Shown here: positions 10,725-21,197 of the stretch, one piece after another
How positions within the stretch are numbered: the stretch's first letter is position 1
How the letters are laid out: each line of letters starts with the position of its first letter
Assembly (NCBI RefSeq): GCF_901000735.1
Contig: NC_081543.1
Span: 33,626,771-33,690,770, forward strand
DNA: 64,000 nucleotides
Reading direction: 5' to 3'
Source: Corylus avellana
Lineage: Eukaryota; Streptophyta; Magnoliopsida; Fagales; Betulaceae
Notes under the pieces: generated by a model
Database searches by the model: none
What the model was told of the DNA's origin: nothing
What the model saw: the letters and a program-made list of their open reading frames with translations, nothing else
Made by a program: the position numbers and the translations under genes

Positions 10725-11564
10725 TTAAGGTATCAGAGCAACTGCATCCCATGTAGTATCAGAGTATTTCTCAAAAACCTTTTTGTTGGGCATCCCATGC
10801 GCAGTCATCTTAGCTAATCGCAGAAGCATTTTAGCACAAGAAGAGATATCTCGCTTGGAATAGCCAGTCTTTTGAAGAGTTTTGGCCCACTCCCTGCCAT
10901 GGCTTCTTTCAAGCATGCAGGATCGCGCTGCGTGGATGGCAGAGGCAGCAATCATGGACGGCGAATGCATGGTAGTTGTAGCATAATCGTTCATCGCAAG
11001 TTCCCCAAAATAGAAAGCCATGTTCTTCAAGAGTCGGTCAGTAATCCCAAAAGATCGAAGAAGTTCGACCAAGAAAGAATGGATGGTTGGAACCATAATC
11101 TTCCATCCCAACTTGTTTAGGATTTTCTCTTCCATGGAATTGATTTCTTCTTGAGTGAAAGAAGCCTCAAATAAGCATGTGAAGTAAGTTTCTGGGATCA
11201 TGTCTTGGAATTCTACAGCAGAAGGGAACCGTTTCTCTCCATATTTGCAGGCTATGACTAACGCCGCCATAGTCACCAGCTTCAACTCAGACACCGAAAC
11301 AACCACCGACGACAGAAAGCGGTCAACAACGTTGACAGCAAGAAACAGAGTCTCCTGCTCAAAACCGAAATCCATATGAACTTGTATCAACCAATCCACT
11401 ACAATTACTCTTAATTTTTCATTCAAGTAATTCTTCTTCACTCTGCTCTGCCTTTCAATACGCTTATAAAAGCCGTACATATCTTCTTCTACTGCTACTA
11501 CGTTTTTTGTATGGTGCACGTTCTTTTTTATTAATGGACAGAGGAAATTAGCAATACCCATCAT
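10725..11564 (-). CDS. Short intronless B-type cyclin, copy B1
   Basis: A 279-residue paralogue of the cyclin at 7584, with two ATGs in a row at the start (11564 and 11561). The cyclin box is closer to the consensus here: LRVIVVDWLIQVH, VVDRFLSSVVVSVSELKLV, then ACKYGEKRFPSA. The second fold and the terminal DAVALIP are kept. As in its neighbour, the N-terminus is short and lacks a destruction or KEN box, and there is no intron. The acidic pair after ACKY is GE instead of EE. It probably arose by tandem duplication with the gene at 7584. The matching gene in the second block is 42346-43185. Confidence 0.8.
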   Translation of the reverse strand: MMGIANFLCPLIKKNVHHTKNVVAVEEDMYGFYKRIERQSRVKKNYLNEKLRVIVVDWLIQVHMDFGFEQETLFLAVNVVDRFLSSVVVSVSELKLVTMAALVIACKYGEKRFPSAVEFQDMIPETYFTCLFEASFTQEEINSMEEKILNKLGWKIMVPTIHSFLVELLRSFGITDRLLKNMAFYFGELAMNDYATTTMHSPSMIAASAIHAARSCMLERSHGREWAKTLQKTGYSKRDISSCAKMLLRLAKMTAHGMPNKKVFEKYSDTTWDAVALIP

Positions 11565-11657
11565 CTCAAAAACTAAAATTCACTCTTTAATTGTTGATAA
11601 AAAAAAGAAAAGAAAGAGAGATGAACTGATGCTTGAGAGTCTCTTCTGATGTACCAG

Positions 11658-11744
11658 TATTTATATAGGCTTAGAGGCAGAGGTTTCCTAATCCTGGGAG
11701 TAATTGGAGAGGTTGTTTCTCACCGCCTTTGCCATCAACGGTCA
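11658..11744 (-). promoter_or_regulatory. Promoter of cyclin B1 copy: TATA box and MSA-like core
   Basis: TATATAAATA (11658-11667, minus) lies about 95 bases before the ATG, and CAACGGTCA sits at 11736-11744. The spacing between the two matches the other cyclin copies. Confidence 0.5.
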
Positions 11745-11935
11745 TAAAGCCTAATTTCAAATAAGACTATGACTAATAAGACCCAGCAAGCGGCAAGCCC
11801 ATGGGCTAGGGACGGGGGCGGCCCGGACGGGCAAAGATTTTTGACAAAAAAATAAATGGAAAAATATAAAAAAAAGCCCTATTATCAAAGTGTGCCAAAA
11901 ATAAATGGAAAAATATAAAAAAACCCTATCATAAA

Positions 11936-11967
<32 letters not shown>

Positions 11968-11996
11968 GTCATTGTAGTTTGCATAAATTACAAATC
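11745..11996. other. End of the middle contig, AT-rich
   Basis: Non-coding, with a (TA)n run at about 11937-11961. It ends at the gap and aligns with 43363-43556. Confidence 0.6.
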
Positions 11997-12096
11997 NNNN
12001 NNNNNNNNNNNNNNNNNNNNNNNNNNNNNNNNNNNNNNNNNNNNNNNNNNNNNNNNNNNNNNNNNNNNNNNNNNNNNNNNNNNNNNNNNNNNNNNN
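11997..12096. other. Assembly gap (100 N)
   Basis: Exactly 100 N. The sequence resuming at 12097 matches 2386 onward, not what precedes the gap. Confidence 0.99.
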
Positions 12097-12484
12097 ATGC
12101 CAATAATTTTTTTGACGTGGTGAAATTTACCACATCAAAAAAAATTTTGACGTGGTGAGTAAAAAAAAATTTTACGTGATAAATTTCACCACGTCAAAAT
12201 TTTTTTTTTTTCACGTGGCATTTTCACCACATCAATAATTTTTGATGTGGAAAAACTGGAACATCAATTTTTTTTTTTTTTTTTTGACGTTCCAGTTTCT
12301 GACACGTCAGAAATTACTGACGTGTTAACATTAACATGTCAAAAACTTGAATTTTTTTACACCTGCCCTTTTAACCGTTGAGACACGTAAAAAATGACAC
12401 GTCAGAAAGGGTTTTCTGACGTGTCAGTACCATTGACACGTCAGAAATGGGTGGTCAAAAAAAAAAAAGAAGATTTTTGTAGTG
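12097..12484 (+). mobile_element. CACTA right end, second copy
   Basis: Same subterminal ACGT motifs and the same terminus TTTTTGTAGTG ending at 12484, followed by TTC as at 2740. It matches 2386-2739 apart from an extra ACGTGG/ACCACATC unit of about 40 bases near 12120-12165 and small homopolymer changes. Confidence 0.75.
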
Positions 12485-12611
12485 TTCGTGAATTAATTAA
12501 TTAATAAGTTAATTTGTTAAAACTAAACTACTAGCTAGTAATGAACCTGCCATACTTATTTTTAAGTGCATCATTTCCACTTCTGTCACCACAAACTCTT
12601 TCACCTCGTCT

Positions 12612-12619
12612 TATTTATA
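12612..12619 (+). promoter_or_regulatory. TATA box of second RALF copy
   Basis: TATTTATA, identical in position relative to the ATG to the first copy. Confidence 0.45.
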
Positions 12620-12714
12620 GGCCTCATTATGAAAGTTCGTCTAGCAACACATCATTTGCTTCAAAGACATAAAAGTACGACATAGTATTTCTACAATAGA
12701 TTTGGTTGAAAGAC

Positions 12715-12945
12715 ATGGCGACATCCAATGCATTGGTTATTTGCCTTGCCGCTCTCTTGGTTTGCTCAGTTGTGTTTGTTCAATGTAAAGTTATTGGATA
12801 TGGGCCTATTAGAGGCGGCGTGGGAAACCCTTGTAAGGGTCATCCGAGCTGCCTGCCTCCACCGGCCAACCCTTACGGAAGGGGTTGTCAAAAAGGCCAG
12901 AGGTGCAGGAGTTCACCACCACCATCCATGACGGCGCGCACTTGA
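12715..12945 (+). CDS. RALF-like secreted peptide, second copy
   Basis: Encodes exactly the same 76 residues as 2970-3200: signal peptide, VIGY start of the mature part, four cysteines and the NPYGRGC signature. The flanks also match, including the CACTA ends on both sides. Identical coding sequence together with flanking indels fits two haplotypes of one locus placed in series, or a very recent duplication. If it is one gene assembled twice, this copy is the better placed, because its contig runs on without a break. Confidence 0.85.
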   Translation: MATSNALVICLAALLVCSVVFVQCKVIGYGPIRGGVGNPCKGHPSCLPPPANPYGRGCQKGQRCRSSPPPSMTART

Positions 12946-14042
12946 AAATGAAGAATACTTTGATGATCATTATGTTGATGATGCTTTGATATTCATTTTC
13001 ATGAAATAAATTGGAGAAAGTTTTTCCATTATTATATATCTTTTTACAATTTTCTCATGTGTAAGTCACTACAAAAATTGCATTTTTTTTTACCAATCAT
13101 TTCTGAAGTGTCAGTGCCATTGACACGTTAGAAAACTCTTCTAACATGTGTTTTTTGATGTGTCTCAACGGTTAAAATGGCAGGTGTCAAAAAATCCAAG
13201 TTTTTGATGTGGCATTTTCACCACATCAAAAATTTTTGACATGTCACACCGTTTGATACGTCAAAAAAAAAATATTTTTTTAAAATTTATATATTTTCTG
13301 AATTATTCGGGTTTATACCTAGATTTGCGTATTAACCTGATATACATTCAATATATATATCCAATATATCCAATACATTCAATCCAATACATCCAATATC
13401 CAACATCAATATCCAATATCCAATACATTCAATCCAATATCTACATTTACATTATTCAATTCAATCCAATTTTTACATTTACATCCAATTAATCCAACAA
13501 CATCTCCAATACATCCAACATCTCCAAGACATCAAATACATCAAACATATCTAATATATTAAACATATCCAACCCCATTTCAAACATATCCAATACATCA
13601 AACATATCCAACCCCATTTCAAACATATCCAACACATCCAACCCAATACACATATAAAATTCCAATTCAATTTGCATATACATCCAATACATATGAAATT
13701 CCAACACAAATTAATTAAACAAAATTCCAACACATATACTACGTTCCAACACAACATAAAACAAAACAAATATATACATCGAAAATACGTTCCAACGCTA
13801 CAAATATCTACATCGAAAATACATTCTAACACAACAAAAAACAAATATACAATCCAATTATTTCTGTTCCAACTACTCTCAACAAACATATAGCAAACTA
13901 TATGTTTGTTATACATAGTAACAAAATATATATATACAAACAAATACATCAACAAATAGTAACAAAATATATATACACAAATAGCGATGAGAAACCACAT
14001 GCTCAGTCCAAGTCTAGCCCAATGATAGTCATCCCCCAACGC

Positions 14043-14696
14043 CTAGCCCGCATTACCTGCAAATGAGTTGTGAACTAATGATCATCAATAAAAAAAAATC
14101 TAAAATACAGATATACAATGATGCAAATATACGTTAGTCCTAAAATGAACCACAGGAACAATGCGTTGCTAATTGAGAATTTTGTGGGGACACAATTCTA
14201 ACAGTTAAAGTGATCGATGCGGGCTATAGTCATGTTAACCGAAGAATTACAAAAACAACACAAATATAGCATTACCTCTATCGGGCGCGAATCCAAATGT
14301 CGATGCGAGCATTGCCTCAAGTTGGCGGAAATAGGCCTCAAAGATGGCATCTTTCTCTGCTATCTGCGCTTTTTGTTCTTCAATCTTTTTGTCCATCGCA
14401 TCTATCGCACGTTTTTGTTCTATCCGCTCATCTTCAAGTTCTCTAATTCTATCCGTCATCTGTGAGAATGAGGAGTTTCAAGGATTCTGAGACCGTGCCT
14501 GGGACGGTGTATAGTACGAATGTATGCTGCCCCGCATCAGTAGAACATTCGAACCCACTTGTCGAACCCTGCCATCATACTCAGGCTTATTTCCGTGCGC
14601 CTGAGCATACGCGTCATTCGGTGTCCACCGTACCGTCCCTTCAGTCACGCTCGACGTCAATGCCGGGTCAGTGGGTATCAATTCCTTCATCCTCTC
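14043..14696 (-). pseudogene. Broken Transposase_24-like gene inside the CACTA element
   Basis: Exon 14276-14696 starts after an acceptor ATAG and matches the copy at 4592-5013, but TGG after SQNP has become TGA. The reading frame is therefore cut before the coiled-coil half. The last exon (14043-14056) follows a donor at AGAG|GTAATG. The 5' exons are replaced by the GC-rich island and palindromic repeats, consistent with an internally deleted element. Confidence 0.6.
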
Positions 14697-14990
14697 CTAT
14701 ACGTTAAATAGCAAGTTAGTATCTCATATAAAGAAGGTTAATTATAAATAATTTATAAAAATATATATCGGTAAGTACTTACACATCTCTTCTTAATCAC
14801 TTCATTTGGATAGCCACCACCCAAATGCACCCGATCCCCCCCTCCGTGTTTTTTTTTTTTTTTTGGCCTTTGAGGGGTGGCCAGACCACCCCCATGGCCA
14901 AGGGGGTGGTCCGGCCACCCCCAGACCGGCTAGGGGTTGGCTTAGCCACCCCTGATTTCGTTTTTTTATTTTTTTTATTAATATTATGCT

Positions 14991-15095
14991 CAAAACGACG
15001 TCGTTTTGGGTTGGGTGGTGATGTAGTTTTGAAGCCCAAAATGACGTCATTTTGGGCTGTGTAGGTGTTGTAGTTTTAGAGTCCAAAACGACGTA
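14991..15095. repeat. Tandem ACGT palindromes (about 47-bp period)
   Basis: Three diverged units, each starting with AAAACGACGTCGTTTT or a relative. The first is a perfect 18-base palindrome (14991-15008). The second is a perfect 26-base palindrome (15033-15058) centred on TGACGTCA. The third is AAAACGACGTAGTTT. The units also share GATGTAGTTTT / GTTGTAGTTTT linkers. Located inside the CACTA element. Confidence 0.7.
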
Positions 15096-15353
15096 GTTTC
15101 GGTTGAGAGTAAAATGGGTATAAAAAGTTAAAAGGGTCCAAAGTGAGAGAAAACCAAAGTTCAGGGGGCCTAAGTGAGAGTTTTGAAAATTCAGGGGGGT
15201 ATGTCAAAATGGTTGGAAGTTCAGGTGGGCTTTCTGAAGTTTTCCCATAAGTTTTTTATGACGTGTTTATTTAGACATGTCAAAATTTATTGACGTGGCA
15301 AACATGAGTTACTGTTTGCCACGTCAATAAAGGACATGTTTTTTGTAGTGAGT

Positions 15354-15649
15354 GCATGTGTGTTCATTCTCTGTATTGTCGTTTCCGTTTGGGTTTTGTC
15401 GTTGGCGAGCCCACCCCGTTTTATTTGTTTTCTCTCATTGTAACCCTTGTCCCATTATTGAATAGAAAAAAAAAAAAAAATGTGTGTTCTGAGTAGTACT
15501 CTAGTATACACATGGTTGCTTGACAAACAAGTGCATATATAAATTTCTTGTATCACAAAATGGTAAGTAATTAGTGACGAAGCCTTTGGGGCAAAAAGCC
15601 ATGGTCCTGTTGTACTGATGAAACAACACATGCGTGCTTTATGTCTTAA
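15354..15649. other. Intergenic, no gene seen
   Basis: The sequence past the CACTA target site carries a poly(A) run (about 15466-15480) and nothing else recognisable. Confidence 0.5.
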
Positions 15650-16260
15650 GAGGGCTTAGAGCGTATTTGAGATTGCGTTAGATAGCTTAAAAAATACTTT
15701 TAGAATCTAAAAAGTTGTGCCAAACAGCTAACATATTTAGAGCCTGTTTGAGATTGCGTTTGAGAAATATAGCTTTTAAGTCAAAAAGAGCTTTTGGGCA
15801 AAAGCTTCATTTTTAAGTTTTTGCCAAAAGTGCGTTTTGATCATTTTTTGGCTTTTTGAACCCTTAAAAGTGTTTTTAATTTTTTTACCAAACGAATACT
15901 TTTTTTTTTTCAAACGGATTTTTTGAGTGTTAAAAGCACTTTTAGGCTTATCAAACGCAATGTCAAATGTGACTTTTTGAGAGTTTTTTTTTTTTTTTTG
16001 ACATGTCCACACAAGAGGGGGGTGAGAGATTCGAACTAGTGACATCTGCTTCATTAGGCGTGGTCGGATTTTTTGAGTGTTAAAAGCACTTTTAGTAAAA
16101 AATTCTAAAAGTACTTCTTTGATTTTTTTTTTATTATAAAAATTATCAAAACGCACTTTTCGTAAAAGTTTAAAAATGAAGCTTTTAAGTTAAAAAACAA
16201 TTTTTTACTTAAAAGCTTTATTTTTTAAACACAAGCCTAAACATACTCTTAGCCCAAGAG
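15650..16260. mobile_element. hAT-like foldback MITE
   Basis: Left GGGCTTAGAGCGTATTTGAG (and a second GAGCCTGTTTGAGATTGCG at 15740) pairs with the inverted right end near 16226-16256 (CTAAACATACTCTTAGCCC). The arms share AGCTTTTAAGT and AAGTGCTTTTA-type text. The left end seems duplicated. No clear 8-bp duplication was found. A SINE is nested inside. Confidence 0.5.
15984..16065 (-). mobile_element. Truncated tRNA-type SINE
   Basis: Read on the minus strand it has a B-box-like GTTCGAATC (16029-16037), then CTCTTGTGTGGACATGTC and a 16-base A tail. The flanks CTCAAAAAATCC (5' side) and CTCAAAAAGTC (3' side) look like a target duplication. The tRNA-like head is too short for a full element. Confidence 0.5.
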
Positions 16261-16745
16261 ATCACTTAGCTTATTAATTTCTCTTAATTTTTTCACTATT
16301 TATAAATCACCATATCTGTTTGTAAATTATTTTGTAATAAAAGTTTTAGAATGTAGCATTACTCAAGTTGTAGTGCCCAATCATTTACCCTAAATAAATT
16401 GTCAAGTCATATGTTTTACTCAATTATTTCATTAATTATGGGCTGCCACGTCAAAAAAAAAAAAAAAAAAAAAACCCCTACAACTTATTTACAACTTTTT
16501 GGCAATATGCTATATGTATAAGTATCAACATATGATTGAAGGGTGTAAAAAACATTTGTAATTGACGTGGCTTCAATCACAAATTAACATCGTTTAACAA
16601 ATTGTAAAAAAGTTATTTTTGTTGGATAACTACAAATCGACAAGTTTTATTTGTTAATTTTTAACTTTTTTTAAATACCTTTTCATTGTTAAGTGATGAT
16701 TGTACTCTATCTCTTTAACCAAACAAAATAGACATGCAAAATTTT
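16261..16745. other. Intergenic, no gene seen
   Basis: AT-rich with a 22-base poly(A) run at about 16453-16474 after GCCACGTC. Nothing coding is seen. Confidence 0.5.
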
Positions 16746-16756
16746 AATATTTTGGG

Positions 16757-17010
16757 TGCGTTTGTTAAACGATTTTGATTCGATACTATTCATCTCACTT
16801 TTTCATTTTTCTAATTACATTCTCTTACATTTTACATCACATCAATCATTTTTTATTATTATTCAAATAAAAAAATTACTACGAAACAAAATCTTTTTAT
16901 TTTTTCATACTAAAAATTTTTACTTTTTTTTTTTGTATCAATTAATTTTTCTACAGTATCTGCAGTATGCGACTGTATTCCTCCTTTTATATCACACTTC
17001 CCATAGTATA
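16757..17010 (-). mobile_element. MITE related to the one at 20943
   Basis: It shares, inverted, the ATTTGAATAATAAT...GATTGATGTGATGTA core and a GATACTGTAG-like motif with 20943-21197. Terminal repeats are weak, so the limits are approximate. Confidence 0.35.
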
Positions 17011-19196
17011 ATGGTTCTCTAGGAATTTATTTAAACCCAACTTTTACTCTTAGATTGATTGTACAGAATTGATGGTTTATTTGATGTTCATGACTCTACA
17101 GGATTTGTAGAAGAAGGAAGGAGAAATATCTGGACTGCAGCTTGGTGGCTTAGAAGCATTAAGAATATGGTGGTGTTTCCCTTCATCTTTGTCAAACTTT
17201 TTTAGGGGATTGGTGGAGCACGTGAAATATATTCATGTGATTGTTCTGTATTTGGTTAGATCACTTCAGAAGTGTAGGAGGGAACTGCATGTAATTTTTA
17301 TCTTCAAGAGATTCTTGGTTAGCAAAATCATCTTATGTTGCTGTATCTTGATGTTCAGTGCTATATCACATCCATGTCTAATATATCCATGGTCAGTTAT
17401 CGTTAGTAGAAGAATGCATTTCAAGGGACTGAAGGCAAAGCTGAATCTGTTTCATCAAATTCAGTCTATTAAACTAATATATAATGTGTCCAAAAATGAC
17501 GTGCATTGGTAATGTTATGCTGAAATGAAATATTTTAAAACTCTACCATTTGCAGCTTCAAAGAACATAAAGCAACCCAAGAGAGCACAAAGGCAGATAA
17601 TTAGCAATGCTTTGGGGGTTGCATCATATCCTTTGAAGCTAGCTAGCAAATGTACGTGGGGAAGACCTTACGGACAAGGAGGCATTTATATATAAAATAA
17701 AATCAAGTATGGAGATTGGGAAGTTCCACTTTCATATATTTATTTTAGGAAATTAAGATGTGATGCAGGGGAAAGCGGGTGGAACTTACCTCCTACGAGC
17801 TTCAATAATGAGGATGGGAATTTGAGGGCGAATTATCTCCAACGTGGGAAGGATGATGTATTTATGTGGACTAAAAAGCTAAGGATTCCATAAAGAAGAG
17901 CGATGATTAGGGAGAAACTTGCACTTGATGAGTTTTACTAAAAAGACTATATCTATAATTTCAGACATTGGATTGGAGCAATATTTGCGGCGTTGGAAAG
18001 CTAACGTAAAGATTTACAAAGTCATGTTTCACGAGAGTTTGTTAATTCCAATATTTACTAGGTCAAAAGGACATCCGTTTGCAACCTGTTCGCAAGCCGT
18101 TCAAGCGGTTATGTTATGTTTCAGTTTTTAGTTGTTTTACGTACTTTAAATTCAGGTATTTGGGTGGCCATTCGAACGGGAGTATGTCCTGTCCTAACGG
18201 GCATCGTAGACTTGTTAAAACCGACTTTATTTCGTATTATTATTAGGTTTAGGATTTGAGGGCTTATAAATACATGCTTATAGCCTATAAATACATGTCT
18301 ATTTAGATGGTTTGACGGAAGAAAATAGACTGAAATGTATTTTGGTCTCCCTGTTCGAAGTGCATTGTTTACTTTTGGGTTAAAAACCCCTTGGCAAAAT
18401 CTGGTCCATCCAAACAAATTACAGCAGATATGCAGTAGTTTGCACTACCGTATAGAAGCTAAGTCCATTTTTAACATGCAAATTACAATTTTATATTTTT
18501 AACATACAATAATCAACAAACTTGGTCAATATATATATATATATTTTAGAGTTGTATTATTTTTCTTACTCATTTTATATTGGCTAACATGACGTGTTTT
18601 AATTTTTTTTTTTTTTTTTTTTTTTAAAGCACCTAAAGCTACTTAAAATATATTGAAATGGGTATGAAAAAAGTGGCTTTACTATTTTCTTTGTAAGTAT
18701 TTATCACAGTAATCTTTTCTTGTTTGTCTAGAATCAAATCTTTTTCTTTATGAGTATTTATCATAGTAATCGTTTGTCTATATTCAAATCCCTAAGATTT
18801 GTGTTCTGTCCGACATTAAGGATGTATCACAATTATCTGTAAGATTCTTGAGACAGACCATTTCCTTAATTGCATAGAATTCAAGTCATTTTCACTGCAC
18901 TAAAAGAACTGGAAATTAATGCTTGTTTTGTCAGTTGCTTTTTTCTGGTCTGTCTTGTTTGGTCAAGTTTGGGTATTAATTGTTGTCCAGCCCATCTTCT
19001 TGGAGCATCTCATTTTCTACCTCCCCTTGAAGCCTCTTCAACTCTTGACCCCCACTCATTAACCAAACGGGGCCTTCGCTTGCATATTAACAAACTAAAA
19101 CCTCATTTTCTAGGCTGTTCCAAGCAAAATGACCACAACTATTTTATGATCAATATATAACGATATATATAATATCACGTCATTCAAAATTTTTAA
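17011..19196. other. Intergenic; no supported gene
   Basis: Open frames are short and have no recognisable family. 17100-18000 is somewhat less AT-rich and could be a decayed gene or a non-coding transcript, but no splice-consistent protein was found. Poly(T) and (AT)n runs occur near 18530-18625. Confidence 0.4.
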
Positions 19197-19592
19197 GGAA
19201 AAATTTTACTTTAAATTTTTGAACTATCACGTGTTTTGAGAAGACCTCTCAAATTTGAAAGACTCTTGATTTTACTTCATGAACTTTCAATTTGATGCAT
19301 AGTATTCACTCTGTCAGTTTTTAAACGTTAAAAATGATAAAATAACCATTATGCCCTTGACCTTTTTATAAATTCTAAATTTAACCTTAATTTTAAATTA
19401 AAAATTTTAAAAAATAAATTTATTATAAAAATAAAGGGTCACAAGGTATTTTTAGGGTTTAACGGAAAAAATTGACAGAGGGATGTAAATTAAATCAAAT
19501 TGAAAGTTCGATGAGTAAAATTAAAATTTTTAAAATTTAAGAATTTTTTCAAAACACGTGATAATTCATAAATCTTTTATAAAGTTTTCCCA
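19197..19592. mobile_element. Foldback MITE with CACGTG-bearing arms
   Basis: Left GGAAAAATTTTACTTTAAAT...GAACTATCACGTGTTTTGAG pairs with right TTCAAAACACGTGATAATTC...AAAGTTTTCC. Each arm is about 45 bases and contains CACGTG-type text. The interior is AT-rich and itself partly palindromic. A fragment of a related family (AAGTTCAGGTGGGCTTTCTG...TTTTCCC) lies inside the CACTA element at about 15215-15250. Confidence 0.6.
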
Positions 19593-20942
19593 ATTTGTAA
19601 ATAACATAACAACGTATACATCACGTGCGTGCTTCATTATTTGAGTTGGCTGGCATTAGCGACCATAATTTGGGCTTAATCCAGCACATGTCAATTTGGA
19701 CCATATTGGATGTGTATGTGAGCTTATAGTCCATCTGTCCGTGCACACAAGCTTAAGCCATCTCCTCCAAGTAATTGATCAAGACATTTAATATTAAAAA
19801 TAATATATATATCCAAGTTAGGGAAGCAACCATGGACCACCCAAACTTGTGCCACATGCAAGGGGGGGTGATTTCCCACCTTACATATAATATCATCTCT
19901 AATCCTTAAAAAAAAAAAAAAAACCGATTTTTTTATATATATATATATATGTTACTTTTTAAAAGAAATAATTAAGTAATTAAACAAAAAAGAAAGAAAA
20001 AGAAATAATTGTGTTGTCTTCTTGTGGTGTAAATGTTGGGTCAAACTCAAACCCCTTCTTTGAAGAAACCTTGACCCCACTTATTATTTTGCTTATCATT
20101 TCACTTTAAAGTTGGGGTCTTCGCTTCTTTATTGTGTAGCTGTACTAGTTTGGCCCCCACTATGAATTATTATTTAAGTACAGCTGTGCAGGTGGAGCAA
20201 TTATTTAGTGAAACAGATCCTCATATTCCACGCTGAAATTAACCAATATATGCTTGCCTCGTTGGACTCAAATGCCGATTTCCCCATTTTTAGTACCTGC
20301 GCTAGCCTGACGTGGCAAGTACCTATTTGGCAGTAGCTAAAACCAGTGTTGTGATCGTTTGTAGCAGATTATAGCCGCCATGCTTTTTCCTTCTCTCACG
20401 CGCGGTTCTCTATGTTATGCGTGGGAAGCATTACACAGGCTACATCGCGCAGGCTACATAATACCGACTCGCTTTTCCATGCGCGTGCCAATGTCATAAG
20501 CATGAAATTCTCACATTATTTAACTTTATATATATATATATATATATATTTTAAAAAGTTATATACAATTTTTATCCGTGTAATAAGCAAAAACTTATCT
20601 CAATTAGTAAATAAATGTATCATTAGCATTGAGTTGGAAATTTAGGAGTTACATGATGGAAAAGATTTGGTTAACTCGGTTGTAAATATAACTAGATTTA
20701 GATTATTCATTAAAAAAAACTAATTTTAGATTTTAGATTTTCAAATATAATTGATGAAAAAGTAGTATAAAGTTAGGAAGCAAATAATTAAAAGTGAATG
20801 ACAAGTAATATGAGCAATGTTACTCATTATACGCTAAGTGGCATGATCTATCTCAAGTAAATTTTGTTTTGATTTTTCTTTAAAGTGACTTATTAGTGAA
20901 ACCATTTAAAACACATTTATAAAATATGACTCACAAAAAATC
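19593..20942. other. Intergenic; no supported gene
   Basis: AT-rich with (TA)n at about 19937-19950 and 20528-20548. A GC-richer stretch at about 20340-20500 (GCGCGG, CATCGCGCAGG) stands out but has no coherent reading frame. Confidence 0.4.
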
Positions 20943-21197
20943 TTGGGCTATGTTTGGTAAATGAGTGAACTTAGGAAGTGAACCGATACTGTAGCAGATT
21001 TGGTTAATGTGAGATAACAAAGTAAGAATACTTTGTATAAAAAAATGAAAAATTTTGTTTTGTAGTGATTTTTTTTTATTTGAATAATAATCAAAAGTGA
21101 TTGATGTGATGTAAAAAATAAGAATATTATGGTTGATTTTGAGAATAATTTTTTGAAATTTTAGGTCCGATCCGGCCCACTTCTTTGCCAAGCATAG
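20943..21197. mobile_element. hAT-like MITE
   Basis: Ends GGCTATGTTTGGTAAA and TTTGCCAAGCATAGC are imperfect inverted repeats of the kind seen in short hAT-type MITEs. The interior has GATACTGTAGCAG and TGATTGATGTGATGTAAAA, shared with 16757-17010. Confidence 0.5.

Larger units (their letters stand above)
13067..15350 (-). mobile_element. Complete non-autonomous CACTA element with AGT target duplication
   Basis: It runs from CACTACAAAAATT at 13067 to TTTTTGTAGTG at 15350 and is flanked on both sides by AGT (13064-13066 and 15351-15353), the 3-bp duplication made by CACTA transposition. Inside, in order: ACGT-type subterminal motifs, minisatellite, two minus-strand exons of a Transposase_24-like gene with a premature stop, a GC-rich GGGTGG/CCACCC island (about 14868-14953), palindromic ACGT repeats, a fragment of another MITE family (about 15180-15250), and a short AT/ACGT right end. 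It has no DDE transposase, so it depends on another element. Confidence 0.85.

Noticed and set aside
18870..19160. 96-codon plus frame with hydrophobic start
   Set aside because: The hydrophobic stretch is not N-terminal and the rest has no pattern.
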